From CAYVBN01 sp964538565 (GTDB lineage Bacteria; Pseudomonadota; Alphaproteobacteria; Rhizobiales; Xanthobacteraceae): a DNA stretch of 25,100 nucleotides. This document shows, in pieces, positions 7,088 to 15,264 of this stretch. The DNA is taken from the NCBI GenBank assembly GCA_964538565.1, contig CAZIGW010000085.1, positions 1 through 25,100 of the forward strand, written 5' to 3'. Made by a program: the position numbers and the translations under genes. Each line of letters begins with the position of its first letter. The stretch's first letter is position 1. The notes beneath the pieces were generated by a model. That model was given only the letters and a program-made list of their open reading frames with translations. It made no database searches and was not told the DNA's origin.

Positions 7088-8188
7088 CTATGCTGCCTCG
7101 GTTTTTGCTTTTCCGGCAGGCTTCGTCATCACTTCCTTCACGTACCGTTCGAACTCGGCTGCGCGATGTCCAGCCGTATGGCTGTGCAGGACGCGGTTTC
7201 GGGCCGCGGTCGCGATGCGCCGGCGCTGGATCTCCGGCGTCTCGGTCAGGATCTGAACGACGGAGTCCGACGTGTCGGCAAGCAGGAGCTCTTCTCCCGG
7301 AACGAAGAATCTCTCGATGCCGGGCCACACGTCGCTGATCACCGGCACCGCACATGCTCCGGCTTCGAACAGGCGGACGCTGGGTGAGAAGCCGGCGGCG
7401 ACCATGTCGGGTCGCGTCAGGTTGAGCGTGTAGCGCTGGCTGCAGTAGAACTCCGAATGAGAGTCCGGCGGGAGGTGCTCGATCTGCTCGACGTTTTCCG
7501 GCCAGGCGATGTTCTTTGGATATTGCGCGCCGACGACCACGAACCGCTCGTCGGGGAGTCGGCGCGCCGTCTCGAACAGCAGCCGTTCGATCAACGGCTG
7601 ACGGTCCTCGCTGTAGGTGCCGATGTATCCGAGCGCCCACCGGGCAGGCACGTCGACCGGAGCGTGCTGTGTCACGTCGACGGCGCAGTAGAGTGGCCGT
7701 GCCCGCGGGCTTCCGTAGACCTCTTCGATGAGCTGGAGTGTCGGGCCTCCGGTGAATGACAGATAGAGGTTGAATCGCGGAATGATCGGCGCGCAGATGT
7801 ACTCGCCGTTTCCGCTCTCCAATCTGCTGAGCGTCACCGGGGTGTCGATGTCGTAGAAGGCGGTCACACCCTGCGCGGTGCTGGTGATCCAGTCGCCGAG
7901 CACGGCTCCGTCCGGTACGAACGAGCCGAGCACGACCACGTCCGCGCCTGTCACGAGCGCTCCGTACTTCTGCGAGACGCATCTCAGCGAGTCGTAGAGC
8001 TCGATACGGCAATGGGGTGAGCTGCACAGGTCGCGGTTGTCGCGATACCAGGGCACATCACGCTCCAGAAACGTGATCCGGTGGCCTCGCGCCGCGAGCG
8101 CCTTGATCAGCGCCCGGTAGGTGGTTGCGTGACCATTGCCCCACGACGACGTGATCGAGAGGCCAAAGATCACGATATCGAGCGTCAT
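7088..8188 (-). CDS. CgeB-family glycosyltransferase (paralogue 1)
   Basis: A 366-residue GT-B-type glycosyltransferase of the CgeB / Glyco_trans_1_2 group. It opens with DIVIFGLSITSSWGNGHAT (motif SSWGNGHAT at 14-22), shared almost exactly with the paralogue at 21634. The C-terminal half carries the donor-side pattern 'GfsPS.RLFEaga.a.pviSD.W.G...fF.PG.EiLla'. YDIDTPVTLSRL in the middle is also shared with that paralogue. No membrane segment is seen. It ends unit II and overlaps the preceding gene by ATGA at 8185-8188. Donor and acceptor sugars are unknown. Confidence 0.83.
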   Translation of the reverse strand: MTLDIVIFGLSITSSWGNGHATTYRALIKALAARGHRITFLERDVPWYRDNRDLCSSPHCRIELYDSLRCVSQKYGALVTGADVVVLGSFVPDGAVLGDWITSTAQGVTAFYDIDTPVTLSRLESGNGEYICAPIIPRFNLYLSFTGGPTLQLIEEVYGSPRARPLYCAVDVTQHAPVDVPARWALGYIGTYSEDRQPLIERLLFETARRLPDERFVVVGAQYPKNIAWPENVEQIEHLPPDSHSEFYCSQRYTLNLTRPDMVAAGFSPSVRLFEAGACAVPVISDVWPGIERFFVPGEELLLADTSDSVVQILTETPEIQRRRIATAARNRVLHSHTAGHRAAEFERYVKEVMTKPAGKAKTEAA

Positions 8189-9276
8189 TCTGCTGCCTCC
8201 CTTCCGGCGACCGTCAGATCCAGGACGTCCATCACGCGCCTCGCGCGGTGGGCATAGGTGTGTTCGGCAAGGATGCGGTCCCGGGCGGTCCGACCGAGGG
8301 CGCGGGCGCGTTCGGGCGTCAGGCGTTCGAGGATGTCGGCCACCGACTCTCCGTCGGTCGCGGTCAGGATCTCCTGGTCGGGTTCAAGGAACTGGTCGAT
8401 GCCGTCCCAGGCATCCGTGATGATGCAGGCGCCTGCGCCGGCGGCCTCGAAGATGCGCGTCGGGGGCGAGAAGCCGAAGCGGGCCATGCTGTCACGGTTG
8501 ATGTTGAGCGTCGCAAGCGCCGAGCAAAAGAAGGCGTTGTGCCAGGCGCTGCCGACGTGGCCGCTCCGTGTCACGTTGGGCGGCACCGCCTTCGTGTCCC
8601 AGCCGGCGCCGCCGAGCACGAAGCGCTTTTCCGGAAGAAGGCTCGCCGGCGAGAGAAAGAACTCCTCGACGCGGGCTTCGCGGTCAGGGAGACGGTTGCC
8701 GAGAAAGTTCAGGTCGCATGCGTATTCCGACCGCGGTGCGACCGGATGATGCGTCTGCGGGTCGAGGGCATTGTAGATCGGGACGCATTGGCGTGCACCG
8801 AACGCGAGATAGCGGCGCACCACGGCGTCGCCGCCTCCGTAGGTGAATACAAGATCGTAGTTCGGAACGGCGCGGCGCAGGTGATGCGCGGCGTCGCTGG
8901 TCATCGCTTCGAGCGTCGCCGGTGCATCCACGTCCCAGTAGGCGGTCACCGGCCGCGAGCCGGCGACGTCCGCGACTGCGCGTTCGAGTTCCTGGTCGAA
9001 GACGCCGACGCCGCTCGCCTTGACGATGAGATCGGCGTGACGCGTTGCCTGCTCCAGCGCCGACCGCCAGCCATCCGTCGTTGCCGGATAGACGACGACG
9101 CGCGCCCAGTCCGGGTCGGCAATGTCCCTGTGCTGCTGCCGGTCGAACGCGTCCGGTTCGTAGAACGTGATGTGTTGTCCAAGGCCCGCCAGGGCCTTGA
9201 GCAGCCCGCGATAGTAGGTTGCGGCGCCGTTCCAGTAGGAGGAGACCAGGCTGGATCCGAAGAACGCGACGTTCAT
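8185..9276 (-). CDS. CgeB-family glycosyltransferase (paralogue 2)
   Basis: A 363-residue protein starting at ATG 9276, although the frame is open much further upstream (to 10287) as a shadow of the next gene. The N-terminal motif reads SSYWNGAATYYRGLLKAL. The central YWDVDAPATLEAM corresponds to YDIDTPVTLSRL of paralogue 1. The C-terminal FGFSPPTRIFEAAGAGACII and DAWDGIDQFLEPDQEIL segments match the CgeB nucleotide-sugar region. Both ends overlap neighbours by ATGA. It is about as long as the paralogues at 7088 and 21634 but clearly diverged, so a distinct donor or linkage is likely. Confidence 0.82.
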   Translation of the reverse strand: MNVAFFGSSLVSSYWNGAATYYRGLLKALAGLGQHITFYEPDAFDRQQHRDIADPDWARVVVYPATTDGWRSALEQATRHADLIVKASGVGVFDQELERAVADVAGSRPVTAYWDVDAPATLEAMTSDAAHHLRRAVPNYDLVFTYGGGDAVVRRYLAFGARQCVPIYNALDPQTHHPVAPRSEYACDLNFLGNRLPDREARVEEFFLSPASLLPEKRFVLGGAGWDTKAVPPNVTRSGHVGSAWHNAFFCSALATLNINRDSMARFGFSPPTRIFEAAGAGACIITDAWDGIDQFLEPDQEILTATDGESVADILERLTPERARALGRTARDRILAEHTYAHRARRVMDVLDLTVAGREAAE

Positions 9277-10418
9277 GATGCGGCCACCCTGGGAGAGTCG
9301 CGCCTCGCGTCGATTGCCGGCGCAGCGAGCGCGGGCCTGAGGCCTTCGATGATTTCGAGCAGCTGCCGCACGCGGTGTGTGCAGGTGTGACGCGCGTGCA
9401 CCGCTTGCAGTCCGGTGCGGGCCACATCCTCTGCAAAGGCGCGGTCGGCCATCAGCAGGCGAACGGCCGCGGTTGCCGCCTCGCCGTTGCCGGCCCTCAC
9501 GAAAGATCCGTCGGGAAACAGAGCCTCCGCGTCGTCCCACGGCGCGCAGACGAGCGGAATGCCGCACGCGAGCGCCTCGAACAGCCGGATGGTGGGAATG
9601 CCCGGAAGCGTCTCGACATAGGGACGGCGCGGGACATGAACCGTGAGCCGCGCGCGGGCGAACGCCTCCGGCACCCGATGGTTCGGCAGCCAACCGGGAA
9701 ATTCGATGCCGGAGGCGGCGAGCTGCCGAAGCGTGCTTTCCGGGTAGCGCACGCCGTGAATGCGCGCCCGGACCCCGGTTTGGCGCACCGGTTCGAGCAG
9801 GAACTCGCGCAATTCGCGATCGCGCTCGCCGTCGCCCCAATTGCCGATCCACACGAGGTCGGCATCCTTGCCGTCGTTGGGTTTCGGGCTGAACAGCGCC
9901 ACGTCGGCAGCCTCGTGCCAGGTGAAGACGCGGCGACCCCATCCGAGCCTCTGATAGACCCGGCGCAGCACCTCTCCGAACGCGAGCACGGCGTCGTAGC
10001 ATTCGAGCGCGAAGCGGCCGAGCTCGTCCGGAGCCGTCACGGCGCGATGATGCGTGTCGTGGAACAGCAGGACAAAACCGCCGGCGGCGCGCCGGCGCTC
10101 GCCGAGGGCCGCGATCAAGGCGGGCTCGTTCCATTCGTGCGCGATGACGACATCCGACTGATCCACCGCCTCGTCGAGGTCGAGCGTGCCGAACCTGTAC
10201 GGCCGAAGCTTCACGCCCGGCACCAGCCGTGCGCTTTCCTCCAGCGCAGCGTGTCCGCCGTCGCGCAACGCATTGAGACGACTCCATCCGTCCACGGGTT
10301 CGTAGACCGTGACGTCATGTCCGAGGTGCAGCAGTTCGCGCGTGACGCCGCGAAGGAAGTGGGCGTTGCCATGGTTCCAGCACGACGTGAACGAATGATA
10401 GAACATCACGAACTTCAT
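9273..10418 (-). CDS. CgeB-family glycosyltransferase (paralogue 3, divergent)
   Basis: A 381-residue protein that begins MKFVMFYHSFTSCWNHGNAH, a variant of the SSWGNGHAT signature. It continues with 'LLHLGHDVTVYEP', as in the other paralogues. The C-terminal IPTIRLFEALACGIPLVCAP and 'PWDDAEALFPDGSFVRAGNG' are the donor-binding region. It is the most divergent of the four CgeB-type proteins. The start at ATG 10418 is set by the ATGA overlap with the preceding gene and by the canonical N-terminus. No membrane segment is visible. Its substrate is unknown. Confidence 0.8.
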   Translation of the reverse strand: MKFVMFYHSFTSCWNHGNAHFLRGVTRELLHLGHDVTVYEPVDGWSRLNALRDGGHAALEESARLVPGVKLRPYRFGTLDLDEAVDQSDVVIAHEWNEPALIAALGERRRAAGGFVLLFHDTHHRAVTAPDELGRFALECYDAVLAFGEVLRRVYQRLGWGRRVFTWHEAADVALFSPKPNDGKDADLVWIGNWGDGERDRELREFLLEPVRQTGVRARIHGVRYPESTLRQLAASGIEFPGWLPNHRVPEAFARARLTVHVPRRPYVETLPGIPTIRLFEALACGIPLVCAPWDDAEALFPDGSFVRAGNGEAATAAVRLLMADRAFAEDVARTGLQAVHARHTCTHRVRQLLEIIEGLRPALAAPAIDARRDSPRVAAS

Positions 10419-11548
10419 GCCCGCACCTCGAGCATCGGCTCCTGCCGCGTCCGGTGCCGGCCGACCTGGGTGGCAAGCTCCTCGTAGAGACCGGCGTAGC
10501 CGTCCGTCATGGTCGCCAGCGAATAGCGTGGCGCGTGCCGCAGGGCGCGCCGCTGCAGGTCCTCGCGCAGGGCCGCGTTGTTGGTCACATGGGTGAGGAT
10601 CGCCTGCCACGCCGCCTCGTCGCGTGCATCGATGAACAAGGCGGCTCCGTCCCACAGCTCGCGGAACGTGGCGATGTCGGAGAGGACGAGCGCGCAACCG
10701 GACGCTGCCGCCTCGAGCACCGTGAGGCCGAACGGTTCGTAGACGGCCGGTGCCGCCAGCACGGAAGCGTGCCGCATCAGGCCGAGCAGCGCGCCGTGGG
10801 GGAGTTCGCCCACGGCTTCGACGCCCGGCGGGAGCACGCCGGAATGTGCGGGCTCGCCCGCGGGGCCGGCGGCGCGAATCGGCCACGGAACGCGCGGCGC
10901 GACATGCGCCAGCATCTCCACGTTCTTGGCTTCGTCCCAGAGGCGGCCGGCCGCGAGGATGAACGGCTGCTTGTGCCGGCGAGGCGAGGGCGCGTCGATG
11001 CCGTTCCAGATCACCACGCCTTCGGTCACCGGCCGGTAGAGCGCGGCGATCGTGTCGCGGAATGCAGCGGTCGGGGCGAGCCAGCGGTCGGCCGCGGACA
11101 GGCCCGCGGCGACATTGTCCACGTAGACGAGCCAGCGCGGCTCGTCGGGATCGACGCCGCGGCATGCGCGCCACCACGTGCGCACGCAGGAGTGTGCCAC
11201 CACGAGCACGGGCGATCGCCAGTCGCCGGTCGCCTCGCGATAGCTGTTGAGGTGGACGACGTCGGGTTGGACGCGCCGTTCGATCGCATTCAGACGCTCG
11301 CGGGCGCGCGCGACGTCAAGTCCTTGCGGGTCGATCCATTCCAGTGCGAGATCGGTCGGTTCGATCGTCAGGCCGGGCACGCCGTCGAGGGACTGGATCT
11401 GGTCCTCGCGCGGGACCGGGCCGAGCGTGACCAGGACGACCTCGAATCCGCGCTGACAGAGCGCGCGCGACAACGCGGAGGCGTAGGTCCATACTCCGCC
11501 GACCGCGTCTGTCGTCATCAGCACCCGCAATCGGCGTGGCGGCGTCAT
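10415..11548 (-). CDS. GT4-type glycosyltransferase
   Basis: A 377-residue GT-B retaining glycosyltransferase of the GT4 type. The N-terminal LRVLMTTDAVGGVWTYASAL (7-26) has the 'GGv..y...La' acceptor-side loop. The C-terminal domain contains ILAAGRLWDEAKNVEML (197-213) and the EX7E motif EPFGLTVLE (E271, E279), which binds the donor nucleotide sugar. It overlaps both neighbours by ATGA. It is one of two GT4 enzymes in the locus, the other being at 17195. The acceptor could be inositol phosphate or a growing oligosaccharide; the sequence does not say which. Confidence 0.86.
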   Translation of the reverse strand: MTPPRRLRVLMTTDAVGGVWTYASALSRALCQRGFEVVLVTLGPVPREDQIQSLDGVPGLTIEPTDLALEWIDPQGLDVARARERLNAIERRVQPDVVHLNSYREATGDWRSPVLVVAHSCVRTWWRACRGVDPDEPRWLVYVDNVAAGLSAADRWLAPTAAFRDTIAALYRPVTEGVVIWNGIDAPSPRRHKQPFILAAGRLWDEAKNVEMLAHVAPRVPWPIRAAGPAGEPAHSGVLPPGVEAVGELPHGALLGLMRHASVLAAPAVYEPFGLTVLEAAASGCALVLSDIATFRELWDGAALFIDARDEAAWQAILTHVTNNAALREDLQRRALRHAPRYSLATMTDGYAGLYEELATQVGRHRTRQEPMLEVRA

Positions 11549-12699
11549 GGCGCCACTCCAGGAATCCTCGCCCGCGCGGCGAGGATCGGCTGCGTCCGCG
11601 CCGTGTCGACGGTGGTCACGCCCGGGCCTCCGGCGATTGGCTGCGCTGCCGCTCCCGCACTCCCCTCGAGCCATCGCGTGAGGATCCGAACGCCTTCCCG
11701 CACATGGGTACGGGGTCGCCAGCCGAGCGCATGCGAGACGGCGCGGATATCCGACACGTACCAGGGCTGATCTCCCGGACGCCACGGGGCAAAGCGGATG
11801 TCCGGGTCCTTGCCGCGCAACTCGCCGATCAGGCCGAGCATGTCGCGCAAGCTGACGGCGTTGGCCGGACCGCCGCCGAGATTGAACGTCCGGCCGCGAA
11901 CGTCATCCATTCGCTCGAGCGCCGCGAGCCAGGCGTCGACCGCGTCGTCGACGAACAGCGCGTCGCGGACCTGATGTCCGTCGCCGTAGATCGTGATCGG
12001 ACGGTCTTGGATCGACTGCAGCACAAAATGGGCGATCCAGCCCTGGTCTTCGTTTCCGAACTGTCGCGGACCGTAGATGCAGCTCATGCGCAGGACGGCG
12101 GTGCGCAATCCGAACACGCGCGCGTAGTCCCGCACATATTGATCGGCCGCGCCCTTCGAGCAGCCGTAGGGACTGTGCAGATCGATCGGCCAGTCCTCGG
12201 CGACCCCCGACCCGAAACGTGGGTCGGTCGGAACGTATCGCCCGTCCGATCGCTCCACTTCGCCGTCGTCGAGCAGCCTCCCGTAGACTTTGTTGGTCGA
12301 GGCGAAGACAAGCGCGGCGCGCGGATTGCGGCGGCGCACGGCCTCCAGGAGGTTGAGTGTTCCGCGGGCGTTGATCTCGAAATCGACGACCGGCTCGTCG
12401 AGGCTGGTGGTCACCGCGACCTGCGCGGCGAGGTGCATCACGGCGCCGACCGAGGAAACGAGCTCCGAGATTGCCTCGGCGTCGCGCGTGTCGGCTTTCT
12501 GGATGGCGATCCCGCCGCCGCCTTCCCGTCTCAACCAGTCGGCGTTGTCCTGGGATCCGGCTCGCGAGAAGTTGTCAACGACGACCACGTCGCGGCCACG
12601 TCTCGCGAGCGCGGCCGCGATATTGCAGCCGAGAAATCCGCAGCCGCCGGTCACCAGCACCCGACTGGCGGAATGGCTCCTGAGTGGCGAGACATTCAT
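11545..12699 (-). CDS. SDR nucleotide-sugar epimerase, CDP-paratose 2-epimerase-like
   Basis: A 384-residue extended SDR. The NAD motif is TGGCGFLG (17-24). The active-site segments are FASTNKVYG (132-140) and HSPYGCSKGAADQYV (Y178-x3-K182), then SCIYGPRQFGNEDQGWIAHF. The STNKVYG, PYGCSKG.ADQY and GPRQFG.EDQGW combination is characteristic of CDP-tyvelose/CDP-paratose 2-epimerases (RfbE type). The CDP-sugar synthesis genes that would feed such an enzyme are not in the window, so the true substrate may be another NDP-sugar. The last ~35 residues are a proline/alanine-rich tail. The start at ATG 12699 overlaps the preceding gene by ATGA. Confidence 0.83.
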   Translation of the reverse strand: MNVSPLRSHSASRVLVTGGCGFLGCNIAAALARRGRDVVVVDNFSRAGSQDNADWLRREGGGGIAIQKADTRDAEAISELVSSVGAVMHLAAQVAVTTSLDEPVVDFEINARGTLNLLEAVRRRNPRAALVFASTNKVYGRLLDDGEVERSDGRYVPTDPRFGSGVAEDWPIDLHSPYGCSKGAADQYVRDYARVFGLRTAVLRMSCIYGPRQFGNEDQGWIAHFVLQSIQDRPITIYGDGHQVRDALFVDDAVDAWLAALERMDDVRGRTFNLGGGPANAVSLRDMLGLIGELRGKDPDIRFAPWRPGDQPWYVSDIRAVSHALGWRPRTHVREGVRILTRWLEGSAGAAAQPIAGGPGVTTVDTARTQPILAARARIPGVAP

Positions 12700-13808
12700 G
12701 CGACTAGGCCCCGGTCTTCCAGTTCGCGTGTTGCCGCCTCGACGGAATCGTCGGCCACGCGACCGGCGAGCCATTCGGCGAGTTCCTGCAGCCCCGCCTC
12801 GAATTCGACCTTGGGCGCGAAGCCGAGCTCGGCGCGGGCCTTGCCGATATCCGCGAAGCAGTGGCGGATATCTCCAGCGCGATATTTTCCGGTGACATGA
12901 GGATTGAGATGGGCGCGGCCGCTGACGCGCGCGAGGTCCCTGGCGATCGAGCCGATCGTGCGGTACTGGCCGGAACCGATGTTATAGACGTCGCCGATGC
13001 CTTCACGGCATTCCAACGCGATCTGGCAGGCGCGCGCGACGTCGCGGACATGCACGAAATCACGGCGTTGACGCCCGTCCTCGAACACGAGCGGCGGCCG
13101 GTCATTGAGCAGCCGCGATGCGAAGATCGCGAGCACGCCCGTGTACGGATTGGACAGGGCCTGTCGCGGTCCATAGACGTTGAAGAAGCGCAGCGCGACG
13201 GTCGGGATCCCGTAAGCCTTGCCGACGATCAGGCACTGGCGTTCCTGGTTGTACTTGTTCAGCGCATAGATGGAGCTGAGCGACGGCTGCTTGTCTTCCG
13301 GCGTCGGCAGCGGCGTCAGCGCCTCACCGTCGCTGTCGAGAACGTCCCAGATGCCCCGGCGCAATTGTTCGATCGACCGCTCCTGCGGCGCGAGGATGTC
13401 GCCATCGCTTCGGCTGGCGAGGCCTTCGCCATAAACGCTCATGGAGGACGCGCAGACGAGCCGGTCGACGGGACGGCGGGTCAGCGCCTGAAGGAGGACG
13501 GCGGTGCCGAGATCGTTGACTTCGGTATAGGACGCAATCTCGTACATGCTCTGGCCGACGCCGACCGCCGCGGCGAGGTGGATCACCGCGTCCACGCCGT
13601 CGAGCGCGCGTTCGACGGCGACCCGGTCGCGAATGTCGCCGACGATCAGTTCGGCGTTCCTGTCGAGGTAGTCCGGCGGCTCGCCATTCGGATGGACCTG
13701 CGGGGAGAGCGCATCGAGAATCCGCACCCTGTAGCCGGACGCCAGCAGAACATCAGTGACGTGGGAGCCGATGAACCCGGCGCCCCCGGTAATCAACACG
13801 CGCTTCAA
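12696..13808 (-). CDS. SDR NDP-sugar 4-epimerase-like protein (first gene of unit II)
   Basis: A 370-residue extended SDR: TGGAGFIGSH (7-16), HLAAAVGVGQSMYEI (77-91), SSMSVYGEG (121-129) and the catalytic YALNK (Y181, K185). A ~45-residue insertion separates SVYG from YALNK. The overall pattern resembles dTDP-L-rhamnose 4-epimerase / UDP-glucose 4-epimerase-like enzymes. The frame allows GTG 13817, but AGGAG at 13821-13817 would overlap that codon. TTG 13808 is 8 nt from AGGAG and gives the canonical opening MKRVLITGGAGF, so TTG is preferred. An exact EcfG promoter lies 31 nt upstream of it, with a second one further upstream. The substrate is not determined. Confidence 0.85.
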   Translation of the reverse strand: MKRVLITGGAGFIGSHVTDVLLASGYRVRILDALSPQVHPNGEPPDYLDRNAELIVGDIRDRVAVERALDGVDAVIHLAAAVGVGQSMYEIASYTEVNDLGTAVLLQALTRRPVDRLVCASSMSVYGEGLASRSDGDILAPQERSIEQLRRGIWDVLDSDGEALTPLPTPEDKQPSLSSIYALNKYNQERQCLIVGKAYGIPTVALRFFNVYGPRQALSNPYTGVLAIFASRLLNDRPPLVFEDGRQRRDFVHVRDVARACQIALECREGIGDVYNIGSGQYRTIGSIARDLARVSGRAHLNPHVTGKYRAGDIRHCFADIGKARAELGFAPKVEFEAGLQELAEWLAGRVADDSVEAATRELEDRGLVA

Positions 13809-13839
13809 TGTTTCCACTCCTGGGCGTTCCAGTACGGCG

Positions 13840-13864
13840 AACGCGGAGAAAGATTGTTTGTTCC
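13840..13864 (-). promoter_or_regulatory. EcfG general-stress promoter of unit II (proximal)
   Basis: Minus strand GGAAC (13864-13860), 16-nt spacer, CGTT (13843-13840): an exact consensus match, 31 nt upstream of the TTG start. The -35 element is embedded in a 20-bp sequence (13856-13875) that is identical at the ino1 promoter. Confidence 0.82.
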
Positions 13865-13901
13865 CGGATTCGTGATCGCCACGTGCGGCCCAACAGGGGG
13901 C

Positions 13902-13927
13902 AACGCACCGGCGTGAGGCTTCGTTCC
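13902..13927 (-). promoter_or_regulatory. Second, distal EcfG-type promoter of unit II
   Basis: Minus strand GGAAC (13927-13923), 17-nt spacer, CGTT (13905-13902): a second exact match to the consensus, 62 nt upstream of the proximal site. It may be a tandem promoter. It does not share the extended flank of the proximal one, so confidence is lower. Confidence 0.5.
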
Positions 13928-13979
13928 GCGGCGGTTACATCGCGTGTCGAAGAGGCGCGCCATGGCGGCTCGCGTGGAG

Positions 13980-15206
13980 CTAGCGCATGCCCTCGGAAGT
14001 CCCGGCGCCGATGAAGGGAAGGTCCAGATGGCGAGCGGCTGCCGCGGCAACGTCGGCGAAGGTGGCGCGGAGGCCAACGGGCCCGCAGGCCGTTGACGGT
14101 CCGAACAGCAGGACCGGGACCTGTTCGCGGGTGTGGTCGGTTCCGCTCCATGTCGGATCGCAACCATGGTCGGCGGTGATGATCACGAGATCGTCTGGCT
14201 TCAGCGAGTCCATGATTTCGGGGATCCGGGCGTCGAAGGCCTCGAGCGCGGCCGCATAGCCGGCGGGATCGCGTCGATGGCCGTGAATGGAGTCGAAGTC
14301 GATGAAGTTGGCGAACAGGAGACCGCCGTCCCCGAGTGCCCCGATCCCCTCGAGGGTCCGGTCAAAAAGGGCGGCGTTGCCATCGCCCTTCAGCATCCGC
14401 CCGGTTCCCGAGTGGGCGAAGATGTCGGCGATCTTCCCGACGGTGATGATGTCGCGCCCCGTGGATGTCGCGTGGTCGAGCAGGGTCGGCGCGGGCGGCG
14501 CGACCGAATAGTCCCTGCGATTTCCGGAACGGGAGAACGTCTGTGCCGAGGACCCGACGAACGGCCGGGCGATCACCCGCCCGATCCGCAGCGGATCGAC
14601 CAGGCGCCGTGCCGCCTCGCAGACGACATAGAGGCGGTCGAGCCCGAATGCCGTCTCGTGCGCGGCGATCTGGAAGACGCTGTCGGCCGACGTGTAGCAG
14701 ATGGGTTTTCCGGAACGGAGGTGTTCCTCGCCGAGTTCCCTGATGATATCGGTTCCCGAGGCGTGGCGGTTTCCGAGCGTTCCGGGGAGATCGCAGGCGC
14801 GGCAGAGCGCATCGAGCAGCGCCTGCGGAAAGCATGGAACTTCGCGCGGGAAATAGCCCCAGTCGAACAGAACCGGGACGCCCGCCAGTTCCCAATGTCC
14901 GGACGGGGTGTCCTTTCCCTTTGAAATTTCGCGCGCACAGCCGTAGCGCCCGAGAAGAGGGTGACCGGTCTCCAGTCCGGGCGGAACCCGGCCGGTTGCC
15001 ATCCGGCAGGCCTCGCCGAGACCGAGCCGGACGAGGTGGGGCAATCGCAGTCGGCCGGCCCGGCCCGCGGAGCAATCGGCGTCGCCGCGCGCGCAAGCCT
15101 CGGCGATGTGGCCGACGGTGTCGGCGCCTTCGTCGCCATAGCGCGCCGCGTCCGGCGCCGCGCCGATGCCGACCGAGTCGAGCACAAGAAGGAAGACGCG
15201 GGCCAT
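13980..15206 (-). CDS. deoB: Phosphopentomutase
   Basis: A 408-residue cytosolic enzyme of the alkaline-phosphatase superfamily that interconverts (deoxy)ribose 1- and 5-phosphate. Metal-binding and family signatures are complete: VFLLVLDSVGIGAAPDA (D10), SKGKDTPSGHWELAG, SGTDIIRELGEEH, DFDSIHGHRRD and ITADHGCDPTWSGTDHTRE. The length matches the family norm of about 400. ATG 15206 has AGGA 8 nt upstream. It sits between units I and II, 58 nt after the methyltransferase gene, with no deoA, deoC, deoD or add beside it. A one-mismatch EcfG promoter upstream suggests the same stress control. Confidence 0.93.
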   Translation of the reverse strand: MARVFLLVLDSVGIGAAPDAARYGDEGADTVGHIAEACARGDADCSAGRAGRLRLPHLVRLGLGEACRMATGRVPPGLETGHPLLGRYGCAREISKGKDTPSGHWELAGVPVLFDWGYFPREVPCFPQALLDALCRACDLPGTLGNRHASGTDIIRELGEEHLRSGKPICYTSADSVFQIAAHETAFGLDRLYVVCEAARRLVDPLRIGRVIARPFVGSSAQTFSRSGNRRDYSVAPPAPTLLDHATSTGRDIITVGKIADIFAHSGTGRMLKGDGNAALFDRTLEGIGALGDGGLLFANFIDFDSIHGHRRDPAGYAAALEAFDARIPEIMDSLKPDDLVIITADHGCDPTWSGTDHTREQVPVLLFGPSTACGPVGLRATFADVAAAAARHLDLPFIGAGTSEGMR

Positions 15207-15236
15207 CGGCGGGTTCCTGTTCGCCCAGCCGGGGTC

Positions 15237-15262
15237 AACCGCAATCGGCGGGCGCGCGTTCC
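15237..15262 (-). promoter_or_regulatory. Possible EcfG-type promoter of deoB (one mismatch)
   Basis: Minus strand GGAAC (15262-15258), 17-nt spacer, GGTT (15240-15237) in place of CGTT. It is 30 nt upstream of ATG 15206, close to the spacing of the exact promoters at 13840 and 24461. The mismatch keeps this tentative. Confidence 0.35.
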
Positions 15263-15264
15263 CT

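Noticed and set aside
8248..9390. Plus-strand open frame of 380 codons
   Set aside because: Shadow of the CgeB-type gene on the other strand; no family resemblance.
13958..13967. Palindrome CGCCATGGCG after deoB
   Set aside because: Too short for a stable hairpin with a loop, and no T-run follows; common by chance in GC-rich DNA.
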